From: Patescibacteria group bacterium UBA6220 | GTDB lineage: Bacteria > Patescibacteriota > Minisyncoccia > Minisyncoccales > Minisyncoccaceae | DNA: 64,000 nucleotides | Reading direction: 5' to 3' | Assembly (NCBI GenBank): GCA_002421745.1 | Contig: DISC01000004.1 | Span: 50,279-114,278, forward strand | In this document: positions 48,763 through 58,385 of the stretch, piece after piece | Numbering within the stretch: position 1 is the first letter of the stretch | Layout: each line of letters starts with the position of its first letter | Position numbers and translations under genes: made by a program | Notes under the pieces: generated by a model | Databases searched by the model: none | The model's input: only the letters and a program-made list of their open reading frames with translations | Told to the model about the DNA's origin: nothing

Positions 48763-49677
48763 TTAATTAACTGCTATTTGTTTTTGCAATTCAACTATTT
48801 TTTGATTATAATCTTGCTGTGTTATCGCACCCTTAACTAATAATTTATCTAATCCTGCGCGATATTGTTCTTGAATCTGTGAAATTGTTAACGCAGCATT
48901 GTATATACAAGCTTGATCCATTGACCCATTCCAATTTCTATCAGTTGAATCACCCCAAGTTAATCTTCCTATTTGCATTGCTGTCGATCCGCCCATTGTT
49001 ATAGAATTTACAAAACTTTGACCAATGCCATTTTTATAAATCACTACAGTATCAGAAACATCATCATACGTAAAAGCAAGATGCGTCCATTCATTAGACA
49101 CCAAAATGTGTGTAGATATTTCATTTTCTCCATTATTATCTCCACCTGGAGAAATAGCAACGTTTACTGCCCCACTATTCATGCGAAAATCCCAAGATTT
49201 ATTTCCAATAGCCCATTTTGATATAATTTCTTGAATTCCCGTGCCGTCTCTAGAATAAGAAACATTTGATGTTTTTACCCAAACAGAAACCGTTACCGCT
49301 GAAAAACTTTGTGTTATGGGCGTAGAAACGTAACTACTAGCTACACCAAAAAGCAAACAACTATTACTAATACAATTACTACTAGCTTGATAAGTCGCAC
49401 CCGTGATAGTTCCATTCAAGGCACTGCCATAATCAGTAGAATTTATGGCAGTTGTGCCGCTACCCTCGTCAAAAGACCATTCCCCTACAATATTTTCCGC
49501 TAATTTATTTTTTACAGTCATATCAAAAACTTTTACAGAATTCAAATCAACCTGATTTTTTGCTCCAGAATTGGTTATTCCAATAATAATTATTCCGCTC
49601 ACAACAGACACAATTAAAACAGCTATCATTAATTCTATTAAGGAAAAAGCTTGATTGTTTTTTAAATTAGTCTTCAT
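48763..49677 (-). CDS. Type IV pilin-like protein with LamG domain (second copy)
   Basis: The 304-residue product has a prepilin N-terminus (QAFSLIELMIAVLIVSVVSG), a LamG/concanavalin domain (~65-260; VVGEWSFDEGSG-like start, VSVWVKTS, EWTHLAFTYDD, NGSMDQACIYNAAL), then the tail QIQEQYRAGLDKLLVKGAI followed by TQQDYNQKIVELQKQIAVN. The tail aligns with that of the other LamG pilin and resembles a SHOCT-type short helical domain. It is probably a minor, ligand-binding pilin. The phosphohexomutase gene follows 8 nt later. Confidence 0.85.
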   Translation of the reverse strand: MKTNLKNNQAFSLIELMIAVLIVSVVSGIIIIGITNSGAKNQVDLNSVKVFDMTVKNKLAENIVGEWSFDEGSGTTAINSTDYGSALNGTITGATYQASSNCISNSCLLFGVASSYVSTPITQSFSAVTVSVWVKTSNVSYSRDGTGIQEIISKWAIGNKSWDFRMNSGAVNVAISPGGDNNGENEISTHILVSNEWTHLAFTYDDVSDTVVIYKNGIGQSFVNSITMGGSTAMQIGRLTWGDSTDRNWNGSMDQACIYNAALTISQIQEQYRAGLDKLLVKGAITQQDYNQKIVELQKQIAVN

Positions 49678-49748
49678 AAATTAAATATATTATAGCGCAA
49701 GGCCCAAGAATAGGCAATTAATTTTGATTTTTAAAATACTTATCGAAC

Positions 49749-49777
49749 TTGACCTAAAGCCTTAAAATTGCTATATT
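49749..49777 (+). promoter_or_regulatory. Promoter of rpsF-ssb-rpsR
   Basis: TTGACC (49749-49754), 17-nt spacer, TATATT (49772-49777). The ~60-nt leader contains a CGCTTTCGCG hairpin candidate that could serve autoregulation by S6/S18. Confidence 0.65.
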
Positions 49778-49844
49778 ATTACTACCTTGTACGAAAAAAC
49801 GCTTTCGCGAGAAATAAAAAATTAATAAGTAGAAACGATAAAAT

Positions 49845-50342
49845 ATGTCATTTTACGAGATAAATCTGCTATTGTCTTCAAAGCTTTCGCAAGAAGAAGC
49901 CAATTCCATAATAAGCAGCTTGGAATCATTGTTGCAAAAGAACGGTAAATTAACCGGAGAAAAGACTATAGAAATTAAAAAATTAGCCTACCCTATCTTA
50001 AAAGAAGAAGAGGCTTGGTTTTGTTTTTTGACCCTTTATCCTGAAAAAGGATTAAACAAAAAAGAAATGCTTGATGCTGTAGAAAAACAAATCAAAGAAG
50101 AAAAAAACATTTTAAGACATTTAATCTTAAAAAAAGAAGAGATTAAAATTAAAAAATCTGAAATGAGAGTAGCTGCTGCTGCTGCTTCCAAAGAAGAAGC
50201 TAGAAGCGAAAAAGCTGAAAAAGAAAAGACTGAAAAAGAAGAACCCAAGGAAGAAACCATAGAGGAAACTCCTGAGGATTCACAGAAAAAAGTTGAATTG
50301 GAAGATGTTGAAGAAAAAATTAATGAAATGTTAGGTGAATAA
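49845..50342 (+). CDS. rpsF: 30S ribosomal protein S6 with charged C-terminal extension
   Basis: The first ~100 residues form an S6 domain (YEINLLLSSKLSQEEANSII, ITLYP-like FLTLYPEKG, ILRHLILKKEE). The last ~65 residues are an extension of Glu/Lys/Ala, likely helical or disordered, longer than in most bacteria. S6 binds S18 and 16S rRNA in the platform of the small subunit. It leads the rpsF-ssb-rpsR operon. Confidence 0.93.
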   Translation: MSFYEINLLLSSKLSQEEANSIISSLESLLQKNGKLTGEKTIEIKKLAYPILKEEEAWFCFLTLYPEKGLNKKEMLDAVEKQIKEEKNILRHLILKKEEIKIKKSEMRVAAAAASKEEARSEKAEKEKTEKEEPKEETIEETPEDSQKKVELEDVEEKINEMLGE

Positions 50343-50425
50343 TCTAACCCGGTTAAATAATTTAAAGTTTAAATCAAATTTAACCCGAGCTATTAATAAA
50401 TAAAATAAGTTCGTAATTTAATTTT

Positions 50426-50887
50426 ATGAATCTTAATAAAGTATTTTTAATCGGAAACATTACTAAGGATATTGAACTTAAATCAACTCCTTCTGGCAAT
50501 ACAGTTGCTTCGTTTGGACTTGCCACCAATAGAACATGGAAAGGCAAAGATGGCCAAAAACAAGAACAAGCAACTTTTCATAACATTGTTGCCTGGGGAA
50601 AAACAGCTGAAGTAATTAAACAATATTGCACCAAAGGAAGCCTAATAATGGTCGAAGGAAGAATTGACAATCGAACCTATGACAAGAAAGATGGAACCAA
50701 AGGATATATTTCAGAAGTTATTGTTGAATCCTTCCAATTCGGACCAAAAGGCGCTAACACAGGGTCTTCAGATTTTAAGAGCAATTATTCACCAAAACCA
50801 AATAATAAAAAAGAAATGGAAGAAGAAGATGATATTCCCGTTATCGAGGACGGAGAAGAAATAGACATCAAAGATATTCCATTTTAA
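50426..50887 (+). CDS. ssb: Single-stranded DNA-binding protein
   Basis: The 153-residue product begins MNLNKVFLIGNITKDIELK, has the OB-fold residues (ATNRTWKGKDGQ, HNIVAWGKTAEVI, YISEVIVESFQF), a disordered Ser/Asn/Lys linker and the acidic tip ending DIKDIPF that recruits partner proteins. It coats single-stranded DNA during replication and repair. Located between rpsF and rpsR, as in many bacteria. Confidence 0.95.
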   Translation: MNLNKVFLIGNITKDIELKSTPSGNTVASFGLATNRTWKGKDGQKQEQATFHNIVAWGKTAEVIKQYCTKGSLIMVEGRIDNRTYDKKDGTKGYISEVIVESFQFGPKGANTGSSDFKSNYSPKPNNKKEMEEEDDIPVIEDGEEIDIKDIPF

Positions 50888-50899
50888 TAAAAATTAACT

Positions 50900-51097
50900 A
50901 TGTACTGTTACTTTTGTAAAAAAAATATAAGAGAAGTAAATTTTCACGACACAGACACTATCACTAAATTTATTTCCAAGTCAGGAAAAATAAAACCAAA
51001 AAAGAAAACCGGACTTTGCTCAAAACACCAAAGAGAAACTTCGGAAGCCATTAAAAGAGCTCGCTTTATGGCCTTTTTACCTTTCGTAGCGAAATAG
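50900..51097 (+). CDS. rpsR: 30S ribosomal protein S18
   Basis: The 65-residue product contains CYFCKKNIREVNFHDTD at the start and the helix GLCSKHQRETSEAIKRARFM, then AFLPF, typical of bS18. The first CxxC would suit zinc. It follows ssb by 12 nt. The operon ends here: rplI (L9), common next in other bacteria, is replaced by a terminator. Confidence 0.95.
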   Translation: MYCYFCKKNIREVNFHDTDTITKFISKSGKIKPKKKTGLCSKHQRETSEAIKRARFMAFLPFVAK

Positions 51098-51142
51098 CTT
51101 TTAATAAAGTTATTTCTGGCTGAGTTTGTCGAAGCCCATCAA

Positions 51143-51168
51143 AAAACCGCCCTAAGGGGCGGTTTTTA
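51143..51168. terminator. Bidirectional terminator between rpsR and recA
   Basis: AAAACCGCCC-TAAG-GGGCGGTTTT hairpin with A- and T-runs on both sides, serving the convergent genes. Confidence 0.9.
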
Positions 51169-51178
51169 TTATAAAATA

Positions 51179-52237
51179 TTATTCTGTTGGAGCTTTTTCT
51201 TTTTCTTCTTTAACGGGCGCGTTATTATTTTTAGCTTGAGCCATTTCTTCTTTAATAATTGCATCTCTTATTTCTTTTAATAACTTTGGATTAGCTCGTA
51301 AAAATTCTTTTGCCTTTTCCATCCCTTGTCCTAATTTTTCATCCTTGTATTGCAAATAGGCTCCAGACTTTTTCACTAAATTATTTTTAATACCAAGACT
51401 AATAACTTCGGAAATCTTAGAAATACCTTCATTGTAATAAATATCAAATTCAGCTGTTTTAAAGGGTGCAGCTACTTTATTTTTTACAATCTTAGCTCTA
51501 ACTCGATTGCCAATAATGTTTTCCCCTTGCTTGATTTGAGCGATACGCCTTAATTCAATTCTAACAGAACTGTAAAATTTTAAAGCCAAGCCACCTGGAG
51601 TTGTTTCTGGATTGCCAAACATAATACCTACTTTCATTCTAGTTTGATTGATAAAAATAATAATGGTTTTGGTTTTGCTAACAATTCCAGATAATTTTCT
51701 TAAAGCTTGCGACATTAAACGAGCTTGCAAACCAATTTGCAATTCCCCCATTTCTCCAGCAACTTCTGCCTTAGGAACCAAAGCAGCTACAGAATCAACT
51801 ACAATCACATCAACTTCTCCGCTTCTAACCAAAGTTTCCACAATCTGCAAAGCTTGCTCAGCAGAATCAGGTTGCGAAATTAAAAGCTCATTAACATTAA
51901 CTCCTATTCTTTTAGAATAATCAGGATCCATTGCGTGTTCCGCATCAACAAAAGCTACAACACCTCCTTTTCTTTGAGCTTCTGCTAAGATATTTAAAGA
52001 TAAAGTTGTTTTTCCTGTACTTTCTCCTCCATAAATTTCTATAATTCTTCCTCGTGGCACACCCATTACACCCAAAGCCAAATCAATAGAAAGCGAACCC
52101 GTAGAAATAACATCTACATTCACTTTTTGCGCTTCACTCAATTTCATAATAGAACCCTCTCCAAATCTTTCTTTTATTTCTGAAATCGCTTCTGCTAAAT
52201 TTATTTTTTCTTTTTCTTCTATTTTTTTTCTCGCCAT
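51179..52237 (-). CDS. recA: Recombinase RecA
   Basis: The 352-residue product has the Walker A loop GGESTGKTT (~70), the MAW region [18 protein letters not shown], Walker [11 protein letters not shown], the DNA-binding loops ([20 protein letters not shown] and [20 protein letters not shown]) and a charged C-terminus. It drives homologous recombination. I start at 52237 ([11 protein letters not shown]); the frame is open 9 codons further. The upstream genes ftsK and downstream convergent rpsR lie separately. Confidence 0.97.
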   Translation of the reverse strand: MARKKIEEKEKINLAEAISEIKERFGEGSIMKLSEAQKVNVDVISTGSLSIDLALGVMGVPRGRIIEIYGGESTGKTTLSLNILAEAQRKGGVVAFVDAEHAMDPDYSKRIGVNVNELLISQPDSAEQALQIVETLVRSGEVDVIVVDSVAALVPKAEVAGEMGELQIGLQARLMSQALRKLSGIVSKTKTIIIFINQTRMKVGIMFGNPETTPGGLALKFYSSVRIELRRIAQIKQGENIIGNRVRAKIVKNKVAAPFKTAEFDIYYNEGISKISEVISLGIKNNLVKKSGAYLQYKDEKLGQGMEKAKEFLRANPKLLKEIRDAIIKEEMAQAKNNNAPVKEEKEKAPTE

Positions 52238-52326
52238 ATTTTTATTAAAAATTAAACCACGCAAACTTCTTTATCTTGCTATAATTATAACAAAGATGTA
52301 TAAACAAGCAATATATTTTAAAATAA

Positions 52327-54576
52327 TTAATCTCCTGATTCTTCGCTAACAAGAATCTCTCTGGGCTTAGCGCCATCAGCTGGACCAACAATTCCCCTTT
52401 CTTCCAAGATGTCAATCAAGCGAGCTGCTCTAGCATAGCCGACTCCTAATCTTCTTTGTAATAAAGAAGCTGAAGCTTTTTTACTAGTAATTACCATTCT
52501 TTTTGCTTCTTCAAAAAGCGGATCTTCTTTAGAATAAAAAGAATCCATTACAGCCTCTGGAGTTTCCATAGCTTTTTGCAATTCTCCAGAAAGAGAAACT
52601 CTCTCTGTGCTACCCATATCAATATATTCCGCTGTATCTTCTTCTCCTTCTATTAATTCTTTTTTATTGTTTTCTTCTAGCCAAGTAACAACTTTTTTAA
52701 TTTCTGCTTCAGAAATATAAGGACACTGGATTCTTTTTGGTTTACTATATTCTTTACTCATAATCAATAAATCTCCTTTACCCAAAAGCTTTTCCGCACC
52801 CGAAGCATCAAGAATCGTTCTAGAGTCAATTAAAGACCCTACCTTAAGAGCAATTCTACTGGTAATGTTAGCCTTAATCAAACCAGTAATAACCTCAACA
52901 GAAGGCCTTTGAGTGGCTAAAATAAGGTGTATTCCCGTAGCTCTAGACATCTGAGCCAGCCTTACTACATAAGACTCGATTTCTTTACCTTTTACACTCA
53001 TTAAATCTGCTAATTCATCGATAATTAGTGTAATATAGGGCAACTTATCTTCTCCTTTCTTTTCTTGCTTGCTATTATAGCTACCAATATCTCTACTTTT
53101 TCCTTCAGCCAAAACTGTAAATCGACGTTCCATTTCACCAACCAACCATTTTAAGGCTACCAGTGTCTGTTGTGCGTCATAAATCACTGGACACATTAAA
53201 TGATCTAAGGTGGCATAAACAGGAAACTCTACTCTTTTTGGATCAACTAGAATCAAGCGTAATTCATCGGGACTATTTCTATACAATAAACTCAAAATTA
53301 TAGCGTTTAAACAAATAGTTTTTCCAGAACCAGTAGTTCCACCAATTAACAAGTGTGGCATTTCCGCAAGATCAGAAAAAGCAGCCTTACCCATAACATC
53401 TTTACCAACTGCCATTAATAATGACGATGGAGATGATTTAAACTCATTATGATCCAAAATTTCACGCAAACCTACCACCGCTCTTTTGCGATTAGGTATT
53501 TCTACTCCCACTAAAGAACGCCCAGGAATTGGAGCTTCAATTCTAATACTTTGACTAGCCAAAGCCAAGGCTAAATCATTTTGCAAAGTAGTAATTTTTG
53601 AAAGCTTAATACCTTCGGCTGGCTTTAGGGTATATTGCGTAACCGTAGGTCCAATATTAATCTCATCCATCTCCACAGGAATGCCAAAAGTTTGCAAAGT
53701 TCTTTTAATAACAGCTGAATTATATTCAATGTCTCCACCCTCAGAACTGCTATTTTTATTTGACAATAAATCAAGTGGTGGATATTTATATTCTTGATTT
53801 TCCATTTTTCTCTCTTCAAAACCTTTTTGTGATTTTTTTATTTCCATTACTGGAGCATCCATTGATTCTTTGGGTTTTCTAAAATCAAGCGATTGCAATT
53901 TATCTTTAGCTTCTTGTTTTACCTTTTCTAACAAAGGTGTTTCTTTTTTTTGTTCTTTTGTTTTTTCTTTTTCCTCCTCTTCGTCTTCTTCCTCAAAATA
54001 TTCTTCTCTCATTTCAGCTAATTTCTTTAAAAACGGATCAATAATAATCAACAATGAAATAGAAGTAGCCAAAACAAAAACAGAAAAAGTTACCCAAAAA
54101 TCAAAACCTCTAAATAGCGGCCAAGCAACCAAATAACCCAACCAACCGCCAGGACCTGTATGATTCCAAATAAAAGTTTGTTTTAAATCAATTGCAGATT
54201 TTAATTCACCTAAAGCAAAAATGCCAGTAGAACCCAACAAAAAAACCAATCCAGCTAACAGTAAAGAATTTTTTAATTCTTTAAAAGATTCATCGTTTTG
54301 AATAAAAACAATTCCCATCAAAATAAGCGCAACGGGAATAATAAAAATAACATTACCAACAATCAAGCTTAAAAAATGCTTTAATCCTTCCCCTACTACT
54401 CCAGCAGCATTAGTAAAAGAAAATATAATTGTAATAGCCAAAAGAAAAGAAACTCCCACCCAAAGATATCTCTGCGTTTTTTCAGAAAGAGCAATAAGAG
54501 GAATTTTTTCTTCTTGATCTAACTTTACTCTTTTTTTATTTTTAGAATTAAGGGGTCTGCCTCTCTTTTTTTTCAT
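52327..54576 (-). CDS. ftsK: DNA translocase FtsK
   Basis: The 749-residue product has four membrane helices (~35-175), a charged linker (~190-270), the motor domains with Walker A GGTTGSGKT (~410), Walker B TLIIDELADLM, the ILATQRPSVEVITG motif and a C-terminal gamma winged helix (LLQRRLGVGYARAARLID). It pumps DNA during chromosome segregation at the septum. The N-terminal part is short, as in SpoIIIE. It follows rpoC in the same orientation after a terminator. Confidence 0.95.
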   Translation of the reverse strand: MKKKRGRPLNSKNKKRVKLDQEEKIPLIALSEKTQRYLWVGVSFLLAITIIFSFTNAAGVVGEGLKHFLSLIVGNVIFIIPVALILMGIVFIQNDESFKELKNSLLLAGLVFLLGSTGIFALGELKSAIDLKQTFIWNHTGPGGWLGYLVAWPLFRGFDFWVTFSVFVLATSISLLIIIDPFLKKLAEMREEYFEEEDEEEEKEKTKEQKKETPLLEKVKQEAKDKLQSLDFRKPKESMDAPVMEIKKSQKGFEERKMENQEYKYPPLDLLSNKNSSSEGGDIEYNSAVIKRTLQTFGIPVEMDEINIGPTVTQYTLKPAEGIKLSKITTLQNDLALALASQSIRIEAPIPGRSLVGVEIPNRKRAVVGLREILDHNEFKSSPSSLLMAVGKDVMGKAAFSDLAEMPHLLIGGTTGSGKTICLNAIILSLLYRNSPDELRLILVDPKRVEFPVYATLDHLMCPVIYDAQQTLVALKWLVGEMERRFTVLAEGKSRDIGSYNSKQEKKGEDKLPYITLIIDELADLMSVKGKEIESYVVRLAQMSRATGIHLILATQRPSVEVITGLIKANITSRIALKVGSLIDSRTILDASGAEKLLGKGDLLIMSKEYSKPKRIQCPYISEAEIKKVVTWLEENNKKELIEGEEDTAEYIDMGSTERVSLSGELQKAMETPEAVMDSFYSKEDPLFEEAKRMVITSKKASASLLQRRLGVGYARAARLIDILEERGIVGPADGAKPREILVSEESGD

Positions 54577-54651
54577 AAGAAAATTAAACTAAAACAAAAA
54601 ATGTCTTTTTATTATGTGTTTATTTTATCATAAAAATAATAAATGGCAAAA

Positions 54652-54677
54652 TAAAAAAAAGCAGGCTCTTGCCCGCT
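54652..54677 (-). terminator. Terminator of rpoBC
   Basis: Minus-strand AGCGGGC-AAGA-GCCTGCT stem (one G-T pair) followed by TTTTTTTTATTTT. Confidence 0.85.
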
Positions 54678-54695
54678 CTTTTTATTCTTGGTTTC

Positions 54696-57600
54696 TTACT
54701 TTAAAGCTTTTTTGTTAACTCGTAATCCAGTACCAATTGGAACTAGTTTACCAATTATCACATTTTCTTTTAATCCTCTTAAAAGGTCTTCTTCTCCTCT
54801 TAAGGAAGACTCGATCAATACGCGAGATGTTTCTTGGAAAGAAGCAGCTGATAAGAAACTATCTGTGTTTAGAGCCACCTTTGTTACTCCCAAAATTACT
54901 TCTTCAGCATCAATAGGAACCTTTCCATCTTTTACTAATTGCTCATTTTCTTCAAGCATAAGTGCTTTGCTGATAATTTCTTCAAAGCTATAGATGCTAT
55001 CGCCTGGATCTTTAATTCTTACTCTAGAAAACATTTGCCTAACAATTATTTCGACGTGCTTTTCGTTAATAGAAACACCCTGAGAAACATAAACTCGTTG
55101 AATTTCTTCGGTAATATATTTTTGAGTAGCAGCTTGCCCCATTAATTTGGTTAACTTTTTCAAATCAAGAGATCCAGCACATAGTGATTGTCCTTTTTTC
55201 ACTATGTCTTCTTTTTTTACCAAAATTTCAATATTAAGAGGAATTTTATACTCAATAACCTCTTCTTCTTTTTTCTTAGAATCCAATGTTTCGATTTTAA
55301 TAATTCCTGTTTTGTCATCAATGTCAACTACTTTTCCATCTTTCAAAGCCATTTCAGCTTCACCTTTAGGAGTCCTTCTTTCAAACAACTCTTCAATTCT
55401 AGGTAAACCTCTAGTAATATCTGCTTCGCCAGCTACACCTCCAGTATGGAAGGTTCTCATAGTTAGCTGTGTTCCCGGCTCACCAATAGCCTGAGCTGCG
55501 ACAACTCCTACAGCTTCACCGATATCAATCATTTTTTTCCATCCAAGGTCTAAGCCATAACATTTTTGACAAATTCCACGCTTGCACTTGCAAGTCAAAG
55601 GAGATCTTACTTTTACTGTTTCAATATGTAATTCTTTTATTATTTGAGCAGTTTTTAAATCAATAACATCACCTTTTTTAACAATAGTTTCTTTGGTTTC
55701 GGGATTAACCACTTTCTCCAAAGTAATACGTCCAAAAATCTTATGCACAAAATCTTGATTAATTTCTTCTGCTTCTTTCCTAGACATTACCAAACCTTCA
55801 TCATCTCCACAATCTTCCTCAAAAACAATTACATCGTGAGCAACATCAACCAATCTTCTAGTTAGATAACCGGAAGTGGATGTTCGAAGAGCAGTATCAG
55901 CTGTACCTTTTCTGGCACCATGAGTAGAAATAAAATATTCCAACACATCAAAACCTTCTTTGTAAGAATTTCTAATAGCCAATTCGATAATACGTCCAGC
56001 TGGATTTGCCACCAAACCTTTCATACCACACATCTGTACAGGCTGAGACCAAGATCCACGAGAACCAGAATCAACAATTGAAAAAACTGGACTCTGATTA
56101 CTGATTGACTTGGGAACCAATTTTTCTATTTCATTTTTAACTTTTTTCCAAACTTCAATAACTTGATTAGCTTTTTCATCTTTTGATAAAAGTCCTTTTT
56201 CGTAATAATCCTGAATTACTTTTATTTTCTTTTCCGCTTCTTCGATTAATTGAGGTTTTTCTTTTGGCACAGTTAAGTCATCCATTCCCCAAGTAATTCC
56301 AGATTTAGTAGCATATTTAAATCCAAGCTCTTTAATATTATCTAGAGTTTCCGCTGCTTTATTTCCATAAGCATCAACAATATAGTTAATCATTTTTTTG
56401 ATAGTTTTGGAATCCATCAATTCATTTTGAAATTCAAAATCTTCAGGCAAAACTTCATTAAAAATAATTCTACCAACACTGGTCTCAACAAAAACATCTT
56501 CCATTCTTACTTTAATCAAAGCTTTAAGATCAATAACTTTAAGATTATAAGCAATTAAAGCATCTTCAGTTGAAGCAAAAACCTTGCCTTCTCCCAATAA
56601 TCCAGGAACAATTTTTGTAAGATAATAACATCCCAAAACAATATCCTTAGTTGGAATCATAATCGGATCTCCAGTAGAAGGTTTTAATAAGTTAACACTA
56701 GACAACATTCTGGTCCTAGCTTCCTCTTGAGCTTCGTCTGATAAAGGTAAATGAATAGCCATTTGATCTCCGTCAAAATCAGCATTAAAAGCAGTACAAA
56801 CCAAAGGATGCAACCGAATAGCTTCTCCTTCAATCAAAATTGGCTTAAAAGCTTGCACACCTAAACGGTGCAAAGTTGGAGCTCTGTTTAATAATACTAA
56901 TTTTTCTTTTACTACTTCTTCTAAAGATTCCCAAATATCATCAGTTTCTTCTTCGATTAAGCGAGTGGCACCTCTTACATTAAAAGCTAATTCTTTTTCT
57001 AGTAATTTTTTAATAACAAACGGTTTGAATAATTCCAAAGCCATTTTTTTTGGTACACCACATTGATCTAATTTTAAATTAGGACCAACCACAATTACGC
57101 TTCTACCAGAATAATCAACCCTTTTTCCTAAAAGATTTTGTCTAAACCTACCCTGCTTTCCTTGCAACATATCTGCCAAACTCTTTAATAGTCTGCGGCC
57201 ACCAGTACTAGCTTGAGTAGTGGTTCCCTTTCTCATCTTATTATCAATCAAAGCATCTACTGCTTCTTGCAACATTCTTTTTTCGTTTCGAACAATTACG
57301 TCCGGTGCTCCGATTTCCAATAAATATTTTAAACGATTGTTTCGATTGATTACTCTTCGGTATAAATCATTTAGATCAGACGAAGCATAACGGCCTCCAT
57401 CCAATTGAACCATAGGTCTTAAATCTGGTGGCAAAACCGGTAAAACTTGAATAAACATCCACTCTGGTCTTACTCCTGACTGTTTCAATTCTTGCAACAA
57501 TTTCATTCTTCTAAGAATGGATTTTTTTTCTTCAACTGATTTTTTTGTTTCTAGCTGTGTTTTGATTTTTAAAATTTCCTTACCCAAATCCATTGATTCA

Positions 57601-58304
57601 AAAATCTCTTTTAATACTTCTGCGCCAGTGCCAGCTTCAAAAACTTCTCCATACTTTAAAGACAATTCATGAAATTCCAATTCAGATAAAACTTGCATCG
57701 GTTTTAAAGAGGCAATTTCTTGCTTAGCTTTATCCTTGGCATTTTTTAATTCATCCAAAGCCTCTTCTAGTTTTTTTTCTTTTACTTTCTCTGAATCAGT
57801 AGAATTTTTTATATTATTCTTTATGTCTTTTGTTTTTATTTTAAATTCCTCTTCTATCTCTTCTGAGATTTTTTCTTTCAAAGGTTCATTAACATTAGTA
57901 ATAATATATGAAATAAAATAAACAACTTCTTCCACTTTGTGAATTGCTAAGCCTAAAGCAATACCAATTCTGGAAGGCATTCCTTTTAAAAACCAAATAT
58001 GCGAAACTGGAGCAGCTAATTTGATGTGCCCCATTCTTTCGCGCCTAACTGAAGATTTTGTAACTTCAACCCCACAACGATCACAAATAATACCTTTGTA
58101 TCTAATTCTTTTGTATTTACCACAAAAACATTCATAATCTTTAGTGGGACCAAAAATCTTTTCACAAAACAAACCATCTTTTTCCGGTCTTTGTGTTCTG
58201 TAATTTATGGTTTCCGGCTTAGTGATTTCACCGCAAGACCAATTCAAAATCTCTTCAGGAGAAGCGAGTTTGATTTTAAGGGATTCTAAGTTAGAGACAA
58301 ACAT
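54696..58304 (-). CDS. rpoC: RNA polymerase beta' subunit
   Basis: The 1202-residue product has the N-terminal zinc ribbon ([21 protein letters not shown]), the active-site [15 protein letters not shown] (~505), [15 protein letters not shown], and the trigger-loop and second-zinc region with [14 protein letters not shown] and [20 protein letters not shown]. It contributes the catalytic magnesium of RNA polymerase. It lies 81 nt downstream of rpoB. The size is compact, near the short end for bacteria. Confidence 0.97.
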   Translation of the reverse strand: MFVSNLESLKIKLASPEEILNWSCGEITKPETINYRTQRPEKDGLFCEKIFGPTKDYECFCGKYKRIRYKGIICDRCGVEVTKSSVRRERMGHIKLAAPVSHIWFLKGMPSRIGIALGLAIHKVEEVVYFISYIITNVNEPLKEKISEEIEEEFKIKTKDIKNNIKNSTDSEKVKEKKLEEALDELKNAKDKAKQEIASLKPMQVLSELEFHELSLKYGEVFEAGTGAEVLKEIFESMDLGKEILKIKTQLETKKSVEEKKSILRRMKLLQELKQSGVRPEWMFIQVLPVLPPDLRPMVQLDGGRYASSDLNDLYRRVINRNNRLKYLLEIGAPDVIVRNEKRMLQEAVDALIDNKMRKGTTTQASTGGRRLLKSLADMLQGKQGRFRQNLLGKRVDYSGRSVIVVGPNLKLDQCGVPKKMALELFKPFVIKKLLEKELAFNVRGATRLIEEETDDIWESLEEVVKEKLVLLNRAPTLHRLGVQAFKPILIEGEAIRLHPLVCTAFNADFDGDQMAIHLPLSDEAQEEARTRMLSSVNLLKPSTGDPIMIPTKDIVLGCYYLTKIVPGLLGEGKVFASTEDALIAYNLKVIDLKALIKVRMEDVFVETSVGRIIFNEVLPEDFEFQNELMDSKTIKKMINYIVDAYGNKAAETLDNIKELGFKYATKSGITWGMDDLTVPKEKPQLIEEAEKKIKVIQDYYEKGLLSKDEKANQVIEVWKKVKNEIEKLVPKSISNQSPVFSIVDSGSRGSWSQPVQMCGMKGLVANPAGRIIELAIRNSYKEGFDVLEYFISTHGARKGTADTALRTSTSGYLTRRLVDVAHDVIVFEEDCGDDEGLVMSRKEAEEINQDFVHKIFGRITLEKVVNPETKETIVKKGDVIDLKTAQIIKELHIETVKVRSPLTCKCKRGICQKCYGLDLGWKKMIDIGEAVGVVAAQAIGEPGTQLTMRTFHTGGVAGEADITRGLPRIEELFERRTPKGEAEMALKDGKVVDIDDKTGIIKIETLDSKKKEEEVIEYKIPLNIEILVKKEDIVKKGQSLCAGSLDLKKLTKLMGQAATQKYITEEIQRVYVSQGVSINEKHVEIIVRQMFSRVRIKDPGDSIYSFEEIISKALMLEENEQLVKDGKVPIDAEEVILGVTKVALNTDSFLSAASFQETSRVLIESSLRGEEDLLRGLKENVIIGKLVPIGTGLRVNKKALK

Positions 58305-58385
58305 ATTTTTATAATTTTAGGCTTATGATTATTGAGAAATAGTTACAATGATTTTAATAATTTTTTTTACTATTATGTTAAATTA

